Shown piece by piece: positions 25,926 to 34,961 of a DNA stretch of 64,000 nucleotides; position 1 is the stretch's first letter; each line of letters opens with the position of its first letter. Below the pieces are notes generated by a model. It ran no database searches and was not told the DNA's origin. It saw nothing but the letters and a program-made list of their open reading frames with translations. The stretch comes from Cryptobacterium curtum DSM 15641 (GTDB lineage Bacteria; Actinomycetota; Coriobacteriia; Coriobacteriales; Eggerthellaceae): NCBI RefSeq assembly GCF_000023845.1, contig NC_013170.1, forward strand, positions 62,001 to 126,000, read 5' to 3'. The position numbers and the translations under genes were made by a program.

Positions 25926-27458
25926 ATGTGGCAGCGATACACCTTCTACGATCTGCGGGTAATAGCACATTATTTGGGCGTACTGCTTGTGTATACGGGT
26001 GCGGCTATGGCGGTACCACTGGTAACGGCAGCTGCTAGTTCCGAATGGGAACCAGCTGCTCGCTATTTGTTTTCTATGGGCATTGCGCTTACGGTTGGCT
26101 CTGCAATGCGTATGCTGCGCATTGAGCCAGGGCGTCTCAATCGTCAGCAGGCTATTGCAGTCACGAGTTTTGCCTGGATCGTCGTGGCAGCCATAGCGGC
26201 TATCCCGCTGGCGCTTTCCCCGCATTACCAGAGCTATCTCAATGCCTTGTTTGATTCTGTGTCATCGTTTACCACGACGGGTGTAACAATTATTTCCAAC
26301 CCCGATCACATATCGAACGCCGATAATATGTGGCGATTTATTTCAGTGTATGCTGGTGGTGCAGGTCTTGTTGTTGTGGCTATGTCCTTCGGCTTGTTCG
26401 GTCGTGTGGCCGATTCAAGCTTGTACGAAAGCGAAGGCCGTAGCGAACATGTGCTTCCCAACGTAGTGCAAACAGCTCGGTTTATCCTGCGCTTTTCTTT
26501 GGCTGTTATCGTAGTCGCTTCGATCGTGTTGGCTGCTATTTGTCTGCTACATGGGATGCAAGTACCGCGCGCACTCCTTCATGGATTCTGGCTGGCGGTG
26601 TCGGGCTATATGACCGGGGGTCTTACTCCCATGAGTACGAGCATCACCTACTATCATAGCGTCATGGTAGAAGGCGTGTTAATGGTGTTAATGCTGCTGG
26701 GCAGTGTGAGTTTTTTGCTGCAAAGCGAAGTGTTGCGCGGTCGCGTACAAGGATACTTCCGCGATATTGAAGTGCGCACGGCTGTGGTGTGGATCGGCAT
26801 CATGCTGGCATTGTTTATTGTGACACTCAGTTCATCAACGTTGATGCGCAGTTTACCCGAACTTGCGCGTACCGGTTTGTTCACCTTTATTTCAGCAGCA
26901 ACAACGACTGGCTTTAGTACGCTCACTAGCAATCAATTGACCTCAATTATGCCATCGGGTGCTCTGCTGATTCTGGCGCTGGTCATGTCAGTTGGTGGCG
27001 CTTCAGGGTCAACAGCAGGTGGTATCAAACTGAAGAACATTGCTATTATTGGCAAGTCAGCGTTTGAAACACTGAAGGGCGTGGCATCACCCGATTCAGC
27101 GCGTGTTGTGACCACCTATTACCATATCGGGCGTCGTTGTTTAGGTGCTGAAGAAGTCAAACGAGCTATGACTGTTTTTACGATGTTCGTGATTATGTAT
27201 ATCGTTGGTGCTCTCGTGGGTGTCGCACATGGTTACGATGCGGTTTCTGCCATTACCGAAAGTGTGGCGATGGCGAGCAACGGTGGTATTTCCACTGGCA
27301 TTACGCAGGCGTCAATGCCTGCACTGTTGAAAATTATGTACATTGCCGAAATGTGGGCAGGCCGTCTCGAGTTCATCACGTTGCTTGCAGTGGGCGTCAA
27401 GATATGTGCATCGCTGCGAGCACGTGGTTTGCTTGGTGCACGGAAGGGGCGCTCATGA
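25926..27458 (+). CDS. trkH: TrkH/KtrB-type potassium transporter subunit
   Basis: The 510-residue protein has four pore-loop repeats with selectivity-filter glycines: SSFTTTGVTII, SGYMTGGLTPM, SAATTTGFSTL and SNGGISTGIT. These form one K+-conducting pore. Partner proteins (TrkA or KtrA) that bind nucleotides are usually needed; none is encoded in the window. The ATG at 25926 has only a weak GGG-type ribosome site, consistent with coupling to the small upstream frame. Its stop overlaps the next ATG (ATGA). Confidence 0.93.
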   Translation: MWQRYTFYDLRVIAHYLGVLLVYTGAAMAVPLVTAAASSEWEPAARYLFSMGIALTVGSAMRMLRIEPGRLNRQQAIAVTSFAWIVVAAIAAIPLALSPHYQSYLNALFDSVSSFTTTGVTIISNPDHISNADNMWRFISVYAGGAGLVVVAMSFGLFGRVADSSLYESEGRSEHVLPNVVQTARFILRFSLAVIVVASIVLAAICLLHGMQVPRALLHGFWLAVSGYMTGGLTPMSTSITYYHSVMVEGVLMVLMLLGSVSFLLQSEVLRGRVQGYFRDIEVRTAVVWIGIMLALFIVTLSSSTLMRSLPELARTGLFTFISAATTTGFSTLTSNQLTSIMPSGALLILALVMSVGGASGSTAGGIKLKNIAIIGKSAFETLKGVASPDSARVVTTYYHIGRRCLGAEEVKRAMTVFTMFVIMYIVGALVGVAHGYDAVSAITESVAMASNGGISTGITQASMPALLKIMYIAEMWAGRLEFITLLAVGVKICASLRARGLLGARKGRS

Positions 27459-28078
27459 GAATCTTGCGCGCTTCTATTCAAGTACGGCGCCACTTTTTAC
27501 AAGGGGCTTTTCTACTCGTGTCGTTTTGCATTGCGGCGATTCTTTTCTTGTCGCCTTCCTCTGCTCAAGCACGTACGGACACAACCGATGGCAATCGGGT
27601 CAATCCGCAGCAAATGCCCGATAGCTCTTTTCTGTACGATACGAGTATCTATGATCTGTTGAATGCCGATACGTCTCTGAATGGCTCGACTGTCCAGGTG
27701 ACGGGCGAAGTGGTTGGCGATGCGGTATCGGACACACAAGATCCAGGAAAGGTTTGGATTACCCTGGCAAGTACCGATCGCAGTAAAGAAGGATCTATAT
27801 CGGTTCTTATCGCCCAAGACGATGTCGATCTCATCGATACGTTCGGCCGCTATGGTGCGAAGGGTACGACCTTGCGTGTGAAGGGCACATTTTATCTTTC
27901 GAGCCCCACATATCAGGGAATCACCGATATCCAAGCCGATACGGTGTCGGTTGTCAGTTCGGGGCTTGATGCCGCGGTGCCCTTTAACCAGATGAAGTTT
28001 GTTCCTGGTTTCATTATGGTTGGCATCGGCCTTGCGCTAACGGGCTTGTATTACCTGCTGCGTGCGCGACAACGCTGA
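27455..28078 (+). CDS. Membrane-anchored OB-fold-like protein of unknown function
   Basis: The start at 27455 overlaps the trkH stop. The 207-residue protein has an N-terminal signal or anchor (FLQGAFLLVSFCIAAILFL), an extracytoplasmic domain of about 120 residues with strands resembling an OB-fold (STVQVTGEVVGDAV, GKVWITL, TTLRVKGTF) and a C-terminal membrane helix (FIMVGIGLALTGLYYLL) with a basic end. OB-like domains of this kind appear in CcmE-like and nucleic-acid binding families, but no specific function can be given. Coupling to trkH suggests co-expression. Confidence 0.7.
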   Translation: MRILRASIQVRRHFLQGAFLLVSFCIAAILFLSPSSAQARTDTTDGNRVNPQQMPDSSFLYDTSIYDLLNADTSLNGSTVQVTGEVVGDAVSDTQDPGKVWITLASTDRSKEGSISVLIAQDDVDLIDTFGRYGAKGTTLRVKGTFYLSSPTYQGITDIQADTVSVVSSGLDAAVPFNQMKFVPGFIMVGIGLALTGLYYLLRARQR

Positions 28079-28086
28079 GGTGCAAT

Positions 28087-29154
28087 ATGATTTTGAAGGC
28101 ACAGGTAGTGCAGCTTGATCGGGGCTTTCCACTTGTTCGGCTGGCTTCAGGCGATCTCATTCGCTGTAAACATGCTACGTCGTTGGTAAAGGAAGCAACA
28201 CAGCGCGCAGTTATTGGCGATTGGGTAAAAATCGAAACCGACGACGCGGCTGACAAAGCACAAATTGTCGAGATTCTTCCGCGGCAACAGGTGTTGTTGC
28301 GGAAGGACCCTGCTGAACGGTCGATGGTGCAGGTGCTGGCGGCAAATTTCGACACTGTTATCATCGCGCATCCATTGCCGGGGTTGAATATACGTCGTCT
28401 CGAGCGCGAACTGGTGGTTGCGTGTGATACAGGAGCACGCGTGGTAGTGGCGTTGACCAAATCAGATCTGGTTGAAAGCGATCAAGTGCGCACGGATGCA
28501 GTTGCTGCAGTCCAGGCAGTGGTCGCTCCAGGAATTGGTGTTATTGAAGTATCTACGGTCAACCAAATAGGAATCGATGCCGTGCGTGCCCTTGTTTCCA
28601 CTGGTACGCAAGCAGTGCTTATGGGCAGGTCGGGCGCAGGCAAGTCAAGCTTGATAAATGCGCTGGCAGACCAAGAAGTGCAGGCGACACAGCCGGTGCG
28701 TGCCGCTGACGGGAAAGGCCGTCATACCACCGTGAATCGTACGATGGTGCGTATTCAGGGTGGGGGTGAAGTGATTGACATGCCAGGCGTGCGTGGCTTA
28801 GGGCTTTGGGATGCGCAAGCTGGTATTGATGCAGCTTTTCCTGATGTTGTTGAGGCGGCGCGAAACTGTCGCTTTCGCGATTGCCGCCATCAGGGTGATG
28901 CGGGCTGTGGTGTTGGAGCAGCAATCAAAGCAGGGAACATCACGCCTGAGCGGGTTGCAGCCTACGTGCGTTTGAGCGAAGAAAATTCTCAGCAGTTGAA
29001 GCGAAACAAAGAAGCGCAATGGCAAACGGGGGCAGGGCGTAGCGGCCGTTCGCGTCAGCCGTATTCGCGTGATGTTGCACGTAGTAGCAATGCACGCAAA
29101 AATTCGTACAAGACTGCGCGCAACAGCAATGCGCGCAACAGCAATGCGCAGTAA
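28087..29154 (+). CDS. rsgA: Ribosome biogenesis GTPase RsgA
   Basis: The 355-residue protein is a circularly permuted GTPase: an N-terminal OB domain, then G4 (TKSDL), G1 (GRSGAGKSS) and G3 (DMPGVR), and a C-terminal zinc motif CRFRDCRHQGDAGC. It helps late assembly of the 30S ribosomal subunit. It starts 9 bp after the OB-like gene. The last 50 residues are an unusual Ser/Asn/Arg-rich tail with NSNAR repeats. A +1 shift just before the stop would extend this tail by about 20 residues of the same composition (to 29212), so the stop looks like the result of a recent slippage. Confidence 0.95.
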   Translation: MILKAQVVQLDRGFPLVRLASGDLIRCKHATSLVKEATQRAVIGDWVKIETDDAADKAQIVEILPRQQVLLRKDPAERSMVQVLAANFDTVIIAHPLPGLNIRRLERELVVACDTGARVVVALTKSDLVESDQVRTDAVAAVQAVVAPGIGVIEVSTVNQIGIDAVRALVSTGTQAVLMGRSGAGKSSLINALADQEVQATQPVRAADGKGRHTTVNRTMVRIQGGGEVIDMPGVRGLGLWDAQAGIDAAFPDVVEAARNCRFRDCRHQGDAGCGVGAAIKAGNITPERVAAYVRLSEENSQQLKRNKEAQWQTGAGRSGRSRQPYSRDVARSSNARKNSYKTARNSNARNSNAQ

Positions 29155-29212
29155 TTCGCGCAACAGTTCATACAGCAATGTACGCAACAATAATTCGGGC
29201 AATACATTTTGA
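29090..29212 (+). repeat. Short repeats at and beyond the rsgA 3' end
   Basis: Repeats of the type CGCAACAGCAATG encode the NSNAR tail and go on past the stop at 29152-29154 as AATTCGCGCAACAGT and GTACGCAACAAT. Read from 29147 in the shifted frame the sequence stays open to a TGA at 29210-29212. Confidence 0.7.
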
Positions 29213-29314
29213 AATAGTGCAAAACTTCAAACATGCTTGAGAGCCTGCGGTAAAAAGAGCAAACTCTAAGCGGGTTTTACAGCTTGGGGTACGAACAAGT
29301 AAGAAGGAACGCAT

Positions 29315-30217
29315 ATGATTACGGCGCCTGACGGCACAATGTATCGTGCAGCTGATGCACATGTTCATATTTACAAAGAAAAGATTGCCGCAAAGGCATC
29401 GCAGGTCATTGGTGATTTTTACCATGCAGATGGCTATAACTTTGAAATGTGGGAGCCCGATCCGGCACCTGAAGTCCTCTTGCGTAAAGGAAAAGAAATC
29501 GGTATCGATCGGTATGCGGTGTTCAGCGCAGCTACTGCAGCGCGTCAAGTAGATAGCATCAATCGTTTTATTGCCGACGAGTGTGCACGTCACCCTGAAT
29601 TTGTTGGGCTGGGGACAGCGCATCCTGATGCAATTGATCCAACCCTGCCCGATGGGCGAGACTGCGAAGCACTTGTTGAACAGATTGCTGCGCTGGGTCT
29701 GAAAGGCATGAAGCTTCACCCGGACATGCAGCAGTTTAATATCGACGATCCGCGCATGATGCCGCTGTACCGAGCTGCTGCCCAGGCAGGACTTGTTGTG
29801 CTGTTCCACGTGGGAGATGAACGGCATAGTTTCAGCGATCCGGTTCGTTTGGCCCGTGTGCTTGAAGAGATTCCCGACCTGCGATGCCATGCGGCACACC
29901 TGGGCTGTTGCCGTATTTGGGATCGACGCCCCGTTGCGCTCGCGGCTTCAGTGTTGGCGGGGGCAGATATTGTCTTTGACACAAGTAGCATGTTGGCGTG
30001 GGCGCCTGCTGATGATGTTCGTTTCATTATTGGGCAGCTGGGGATTGACCGCATTATGTGGGCGAGCGATTACCCCATGTGGTCGCCGGCCGAGGAGTTC
30101 AAACTTTTGCTGGGTTTGGGCTATTCGTCGGCAGATAACCAGCGGATGTTATACGACAATTTTGCGCGGTTCTATCGGATCGATGACAGTATAAAAAACG
30201 CAGTTGAAAATGCCTAA
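29315..30217 (+). CDS. Amidohydrolase 2-family metal-dependent hydrolase
   Basis: The 300-residue TIM-barrel protein has the N-terminal metal motif DAHVHI (residues 14-19), LKGMKLHPDMQQF, FHVGDE, a histidine near 200 (CHAAHLGC), and the C-terminal Asp motif MWASDYPMW. The family hydrolyses or decarboxylates carboxylic and ring compounds. The substrate cannot be told from sequence. It starts behind AAGAAGGAA and is 39 bp upstream of a flavodoxin-fold oxidoreductase, probably in one transcript. Confidence 0.88.
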   Translation: MITAPDGTMYRAADAHVHIYKEKIAAKASQVIGDFYHADGYNFEMWEPDPAPEVLLRKGKEIGIDRYAVFSAATAARQVDSINRFIADECARHPEFVGLGTAHPDAIDPTLPDGRDCEALVEQIAALGLKGMKLHPDMQQFNIDDPRMMPLYRAAAQAGLVVLFHVGDERHSFSDPVRLARVLEEIPDLRCHAAHLGCCRIWDRRPVALAASVLAGADIVFDTSSMLAWAPADDVRFIIGQLGIDRIMWASDYPMWSPAEEFKLLLGLGYSSADNQRMLYDNFARFYRIDDSIKNAVENA

Positions 30218-30256
30218 ACTGGCAGCAGTAAACACGTTCAATGAAAAGGATTCAGT

Positions 30257-30814
30257 ATGGCAAATATTCTTATTGTTTCTGGTCATCCAGACCTTGCGCA
30301 TGACTCCGTTGCTAATGTAACGATACGGCAAGCTCTGCAAGAAAAGCTGCCCGAGGCCGAGTTTGATGATCTTGGCACGCTCTATCCCGATTATCAATTT
30401 GATGTGGCATCTGAACAGCAAAAACTTGAGCGTGCCGATATCATCGTGTTTCAGTATCCGGTGTTCTGGTATCACTTCCCAGCATTGCTGCAAAAATGGA
30501 TGGAAGACGTGTTCCTTCGTGGGTTCTCTCATGGAAGCACGGGTGACAAACTCAAAGGTAAGAAGGTAGTGGTTTCTCTTACGACTGGTGCGCCAGCTGC
30601 CTTTTATGAGGGCGCTGAAGCAGGCTTTCCGCTGCAAATATTGCTTGCTCCTCTTGAGGCGACATGCAATTTAACGCAGATGAAGCTTGTTGGACAGGTA
30701 TTAACGGGTGATGTGTCCTATGCTTCTCGTAATGACGCAGCAGCAAAGGCTTCTATGATAGAGCGTGCTCGCGCGCATGCTAGTCAGCTGGCTGAACTGG
30801 TGCGTAGCATCTAA
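30257..30814 (+). CDS. NAD(P)H-dependent flavin oxidoreductase, flavodoxin fold
   Basis: The 185-residue protein matches the NAD(P)H dehydrogenase (quinone)/KefF-MdaB family. It has an N-terminal ILIVSGHPD strand-loop for FMN phosphate, FQYPVFWYHFPALLQKWMEDVF near residue 60 to 82, and TTGAP for the flavin. It reduces quinones or other small electrophiles with NAD(P)H. It starts at 30257 behind AAAAGGA. A strong terminator follows 20 bp after its stop. Confidence 0.9.
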   Translation: MANILIVSGHPDLAHDSVANVTIRQALQEKLPEAEFDDLGTLYPDYQFDVASEQQKLERADIIVFQYPVFWYHFPALLQKWMEDVFLRGFSHGSTGDKLKGKKVVVSLTTGAPAAFYEGAEAGFPLQILLAPLEATCNLTQMKLVGQVLTGDVSYASRNDAAAKASMIERARAHASQLAELVRSI

Positions 30815-30833
30815 ATAGCCTGAGGTAAAGATA

Positions 30834-30874
30834 AACCCGTGTTGCATCTGCAGTGTGCAACACGGGTTTCTTTT
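30834..30874 (+). terminator. Intrinsic terminator after the oxidoreductase gene
   Basis: AACCCGTGTTGCA (30834-30846) and TGCAACACGGGTT (30856-30868) form a perfect 13-bp stem followed by TCTTTT. On the minus strand it could also act as a backstop for transcripts from addA. Confidence 0.9.
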
Positions 30875-31172
30875 AGAGGAGGGCGGCGGGACGGGATATG
30901 TGTGAGGGGAAAGCCCCGCCGCTATTAGGGACAATCTGAATATATCTTGCCAGGACCGGTTTGGGGTGCCTATCACGAAAGGGCGACATGTTTCGCTGAG
31001 GAATACATCAAACGGTGTACAAAGACTACAACGGAAGTACTACTTCGCAGAATCAAAGCGAAGTACAAGCTGAATTTTGCGAGCCTACATGCACAACGAG
31101 AAACGCGCATGTAGTCACACGACCGACGGATTGGGGCACGAAGTCGACTATGAGTCGAGCCACAATTTCTTA
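30875..31172. other. Gene-free stretch downstream of addA
   Basis: No gene is visible. A GC-rich stem GCGGCGGG (30883-30890) with CCCGCCGC (30915-30922) and a 24-nt loop stands out against otherwise plain sequence; it has no U-run on either strand. Confidence 0.4.
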
Positions 31173-34100
31173 TTAGTCTTGCTGAGCGGTTATAGTCTGA
31201 GTGATTGCCTGTTGGGCAGCCTTACGTGCGGCAAGAATAAGACGCTCTAGTTCTGAAAGATTGCTTCTGTCGAAAGAGTAACTGATCGTTTGAGGTTCTC
31301 CGCTGTCGGAAAGCTGCTCAAGGCGAATGAAATGCGCTTCGACGTGCGAGAATCCATTTTGCAAAGCAGCATACGCATAGCATTGTGCCTGAAGCAGATG
31401 CTTTGCAGAAAGTTGCTCGGGCGTTTCAAGAGGCGATCCACCGGTTTTATAGTCGACGATAAAGGCGCAGTCGTCTGCGCTTGCCGCATGCCCCTTAGTT
31501 TTGCGTGGGTGAGTCCCCGTGCAGAGGAGGTCAATTTCGCCCTCAAGCACTTCATTGCCCACAAGGATGGTAAAGGGCACTTCAGGACTGTGCTGTGGGA
31601 AGGAAAATGCCTGCTTGCAAAGAGAGCTGTTGAGCCAGTTTGACACTGCTGTGTGCACACGAGGTACATCGGAGACATGCCATAGAAGTGAAAAGCGCTT
31701 GATAGCAGCGGCTAGTTCATCTGAGCTGGGTAGTACTGGCTGTAAGGCGAGCCATTCACAGGTCTGGTGAACGGCCGACCCAAATGCGGTTGCATCATCT
31801 TCAACTTGATGGCGTCCGGTGGCGATACTGCCTGGTAGCTGCTCGTTTTTTATATCTGCGATATAAGCAGAAACAGTTTCAGCAGGGGTTACATCAGCAG
31901 GATCTGTCTTGACAGGAGTGGCAGCTGTGCTAACCGTGCTGGTTTTGGCAGCATCAGCTGTAGTGCCAACTATGTTGGTGTTAGCGACATCGGAAATGGT
32001 TACACCGGATGTAGCTTCATCGGTTTGAGCGTGCGTTGCGCCAGCTGCAAGCGAGGTATACGAGAAGAAATCGCTTCGGTCATCTAGTGGGTACGTTACG
32101 AGGGCAGTTTTGCTCTCAAGCTCTGGCAGAGCAATACGATGGTGCTCGAAAGAATCATCTGAAGGCAGGGCTGCTTCATCGGCATGCGCGCTGAGGCAAG
32201 CACTTACACTGGTACGTGCGTTCGCTTCGGTGTGAATAGTTGTGTCAGGTTGCGCATTCGTATCGGTGTGACTGTCTGTGCCGGTTTGTGTACCAGCTTG
32301 TGTATCGGCTCGTGTATTTGCTTGCGTGTCAGCTTGTGCATCAGTCTGCACAGGAGCGACTTGTGTGCCTGCCGCATCGTCTTCTGCTGCCGTTAAACAG
32401 GTAAACACCCCCGGCTCACTTTCGCCATACTCAAATGTCCCACTTTCAAGAGGGAAATCAGCTTCCCCAGGGAAGAGACCGTTAAGAAGGTCACGTTCAA
32501 CCTGCTTATATTCTTGGGGCGATCCATCTTTTTTCAGTTTGTGCTTGAGGCACACGATAACTGCGTCGCTTGCTCGCGTGGCAGCCACATAGAACAGGCG
32601 CTTGCGCTCTGCATACTTGCGATCGGTATCGATCTTTCGTATTAGTTGGAGAAATTCCAACTGATTGGTGGCCTCGAAAGGCGTTGTTGCATCGGCGAGT
32701 TCTTCAGGTAGCTTGGGCGCTTTCAAGTCAGAAGGCGGCAACGTAAGGGCGATCTTTCCCTGGTCAGTAAGCATATATGGCCTTTCACCGGTCGTGCGTG
32801 TGGTGTAGCAATTGGCAATAGCAACAATGGGGAATTCAAGCCCTTTTGAAGCATGCACCGTCATAATGCGTACCGCGTCAGAGCCTTCGATAGTAAGCGC
32901 TCCCGGCTTTTCAGAACTCAGTGTACGGCGATGCTCGAGAGCACGGGCGACACGCGCCATATCGAACCCGTTTGCGTACGACTCTTCTTCGATAAGGCGT
33001 GCAAACTTGAGAATATCAGCCGCAATCGCTTGTCCTTCCGCACCTTGCTTTTCAAGGCATGCAAGCCATCCTGATTCAAGAATTACCTGCATAAATACGT
33101 CGCGCGGACGCTGGCTTCCCAAAGATTGCCAAGCCCGTTTGAGTACGTCGGTAGCATGGTCGAGCAATTCCGATGCAATGAAGGGCGCACGGTCAGCACG
33201 CAAAAGGCCCACTGCAGGGTTCTGGCGGACAGCATCGCCCGTGACTTCGTTGTGGTAGGTAGCCAGAAAGAGCAAATCATCGGAAGACACAGGAAGCAAT
33301 TCACTCGTTAAGACCATGAGCAAACTTTCCGAATCATAGGGATTGGCGAGCACATTAACCAGGCGCTGACACAAATCAACCCAAGGCGCTTCGAAAAACT
33401 TTGATCCACCAGCAACAATACAGGGAAGGCCTTCATCACGCAGTGCTTGCGCATAGATATCTGACGCGGTAGTGCTCCCCATCAAGACAACCATATCGCG
33501 GGCTTTGTGCCCTGCCTGTCGCAGTGCTGCAAAACGCCGTGCAATATGTGCTGCCTCGCAGCGCGCGCCTGCTTCAGCGGAGGTACAACGGGTGAGAGCC
33601 ATTTCAATACGCGAGTCGCTACTTAACCACGTTTTACCTGGTCCAGCAGCTTTTAAGTCGAGGAATTCTTCGCTAAAGTAGCCTTTCTGCCCACAGATAC
33701 GCCGCACCAGGGCAAGCACATCGGCATGGCTTCGGAAGTTGTCGTCGAGCTGTTCGATGCGTGCTCCCACCGCGTCGGAAAGCATGTCGCGCTTGTGGCG
33801 CAGGTAAACTTCGACATCGGCTCCCTGGAAACGGTAGATACTCTGCTGGGAATCGCCAACCGTGCACAGGTTGTGCTTGTCAGCACCGGTAATAAACTCG
33901 ATGAGGTCTATCTGTAGCTGGCTGGTGTCCTGAAATTCGTCAACCATAATCAGCTTGAAGCGCTCGGTATAGGTGCGCGCAAGAGCAGGATTCTGCTTGA
34001 ATAGACGCAGCGTGGTGCGAATGAGATCGCTTGTGTCCAACTGCGCCCGCGCGTGAAGAATAGCGCGATATTTTTCTTCAGTACGCTGAGCTAAATCAAT

Positions 34101-34961
34101 CAGCTCATCAAGCATTTCGCTTGCCGCACTCAGCTGCAACAGAGCTTTCGCTTCTGAAACAGCATCCTTTAATTCGACTGCTTTACCGCCACGCAGTCCA
34201 TTACTGTTAACAGCATTAAGTGCGTCTAGCAGCGTTTCGGGGGTAACGTGGTTCTTTGCAATGAGGTCGTTTAACGCATCGGCGAGCGCTTGGGCTGTCG
34301 CTCGATTTTTATCTGTTCCGCACGCTATAGTTGCCTCACAGGCGGCAAGCACCTTGCGTACTACGTCGCTTGCTTGGGCAGGGTCAGGACCTCGGTCGAG
34401 CGATGCAAACCCGTCGGTTTGGTAGGAAACTTCGTCGAGTAGGCGCCCGATGGAATCTTCAAGAGCTTGGGTGGTGCGAAATCCGGCGAATAAAGCCTGG
34501 TAAGCGTTGTCATCGGTTTCTTTTACTTCTTCGAGCACGCACGCACAGGCTTCCGTCCGTGCCATCTGGCAATCGGCACCCATCGCCAGCTCAAACGCCG
34601 GATCAAGGTCAGCTTCCAGAGCATGTTCACGCAGAATACGACTACACATGCCATGTATGGTAGATATCCAGGCTCCATCCACTTTTAATGCCTCAGTCAT
34701 CATTCCTTCAGCACGCAGCGCAGCACGAATGCGGTCCTTGATTTCACCAGCAGCTTTGTTGGTGAAAGTGATCACCAATGCTTCGTCGATGCTGTTAAGA
34801 AATGAACTACCATTGGTGCCCGACCCAGGAAGTAGGGCCCAAGTAATCCGCTGTGTCAAAGTAAAGGTTTTACCTGATCCGGCACCCGCACAGATAAGTA
34901 GGGGGCCGTCAAGATGTTTGATGCTCGCAAGTTGGCCAGGGCGTAGGCGACTCAGATCCAT
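31173..34961 (-). CDS. addA: AddA/RecB-like helicase-nuclease
   Basis: The 1262-residue UvrD-type helicase has Walker A GAGSGKT (residues 26-32), the VDEFQDTS motif II, SIYRFQGAD, a helicase C-terminal region (TVHASKGLEFPIV) and a C-terminal PD-(D/E)XK nuclease (FIVDYKTGGS). With AddB it processes double-strand breaks for recombination. It follows addB with TAATG overlap (start at 34961). An unusual low-complexity insert of about 60 residues, rich in Asp/Thr/Gln/Ala with a 12-bp DNA period (near 32230-32360), and a second Thr/Ala-rich stretch separate helicase and nuclease parts. Confidence 0.93.
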   Translation of the reverse strand: MDLSRLRPGQLASIKHLDGPLLICAGAGSGKTFTLTQRITWALLPGSGTNGSSFLNSIDEALVITFTNKAAGEIKDRIRAALRAEGMMTEALKVDGAWISTIHGMCSRILREHALEADLDPAFELAMGADCQMARTEACACVLEEVKETDDNAYQALFAGFRTTQALEDSIGRLLDEVSYQTDGFASLDRGPDPAQASDVVRKVLAACEATIACGTDKNRATAQALADALNDLIAKNHVTPETLLDALNAVNSNGLRGGKAVELKDAVSEAKALLQLSAASEMLDELIDLAQRTEEKYRAILHARAQLDTSDLIRTTLRLFKQNPALARTYTERFKLIMVDEFQDTSQLQIDLIEFITGADKHNLCTVGDSQQSIYRFQGADVEVYLRHKRDMLSDAVGARIEQLDDNFRSHADVLALVRRICGQKGYFSEEFLDLKAAGPGKTWLSSDSRIEMALTRCTSAEAGARCEAAHIARRFAALRQAGHKARDMVVLMGSTTASDIYAQALRDEGLPCIVAGGSKFFEAPWVDLCQRLVNVLANPYDSESLLMVLTSELLPVSSDDLLFLATYHNEVTGDAVRQNPAVGLLRADRAPFIASELLDHATDVLKRAWQSLGSQRPRDVFMQVILESGWLACLEKQGAEGQAIAADILKFARLIEEESYANGFDMARVARALEHRRTLSSEKPGALTIEGSDAVRIMTVHASKGLEFPIVAIANCYTTRTTGERPYMLTDQGKIALTLPPSDLKAPKLPEELADATTPFEATNQLEFLQLIRKIDTDRKYAERKRLFYVAATRASDAVIVCLKHKLKKDGSPQEYKQVERDLLNGLFPGEADFPLESGTFEYGESEPGVFTCLTAAEDDAAGTQVAPVQTDAQADTQANTRADTQAGTQTGTDSHTDTNAQPDTTIHTEANARTSVSACLSAHADEAALPSDDSFEHHRIALPELESKTALVTYPLDDRSDFFSYTSLAAGATHAQTDEATSGVTISDVANTNIVGTTADAAKTSTVSTAATPVKTDPADVTPAETVSAYIADIKNEQLPGSIATGRHQVEDDATAFGSAVHQTCEWLALQPVLPSSDELAAAIKRFSLLWHVSDVPRVHTAVSNWLNSSLCKQAFSFPQHSPEVPFTILVGNEVLEGEIDLLCTGTHPRKTKGHAASADDCAFIVDYKTGGSPLETPEQLSAKHLLQAQCYAYAALQNGFSHVEAHFIRLEQLSDSGEPQTISYSFDRSNLSELERLILAARKAAQQAITQTITAQQD

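Noticed and set aside
29168-29899. Open frame of 243 codons on the minus strand at the amidohydrolase gene
   Set aside because: Mostly antisense to the amidohydrolase, with irregular composition and no ribosome site.
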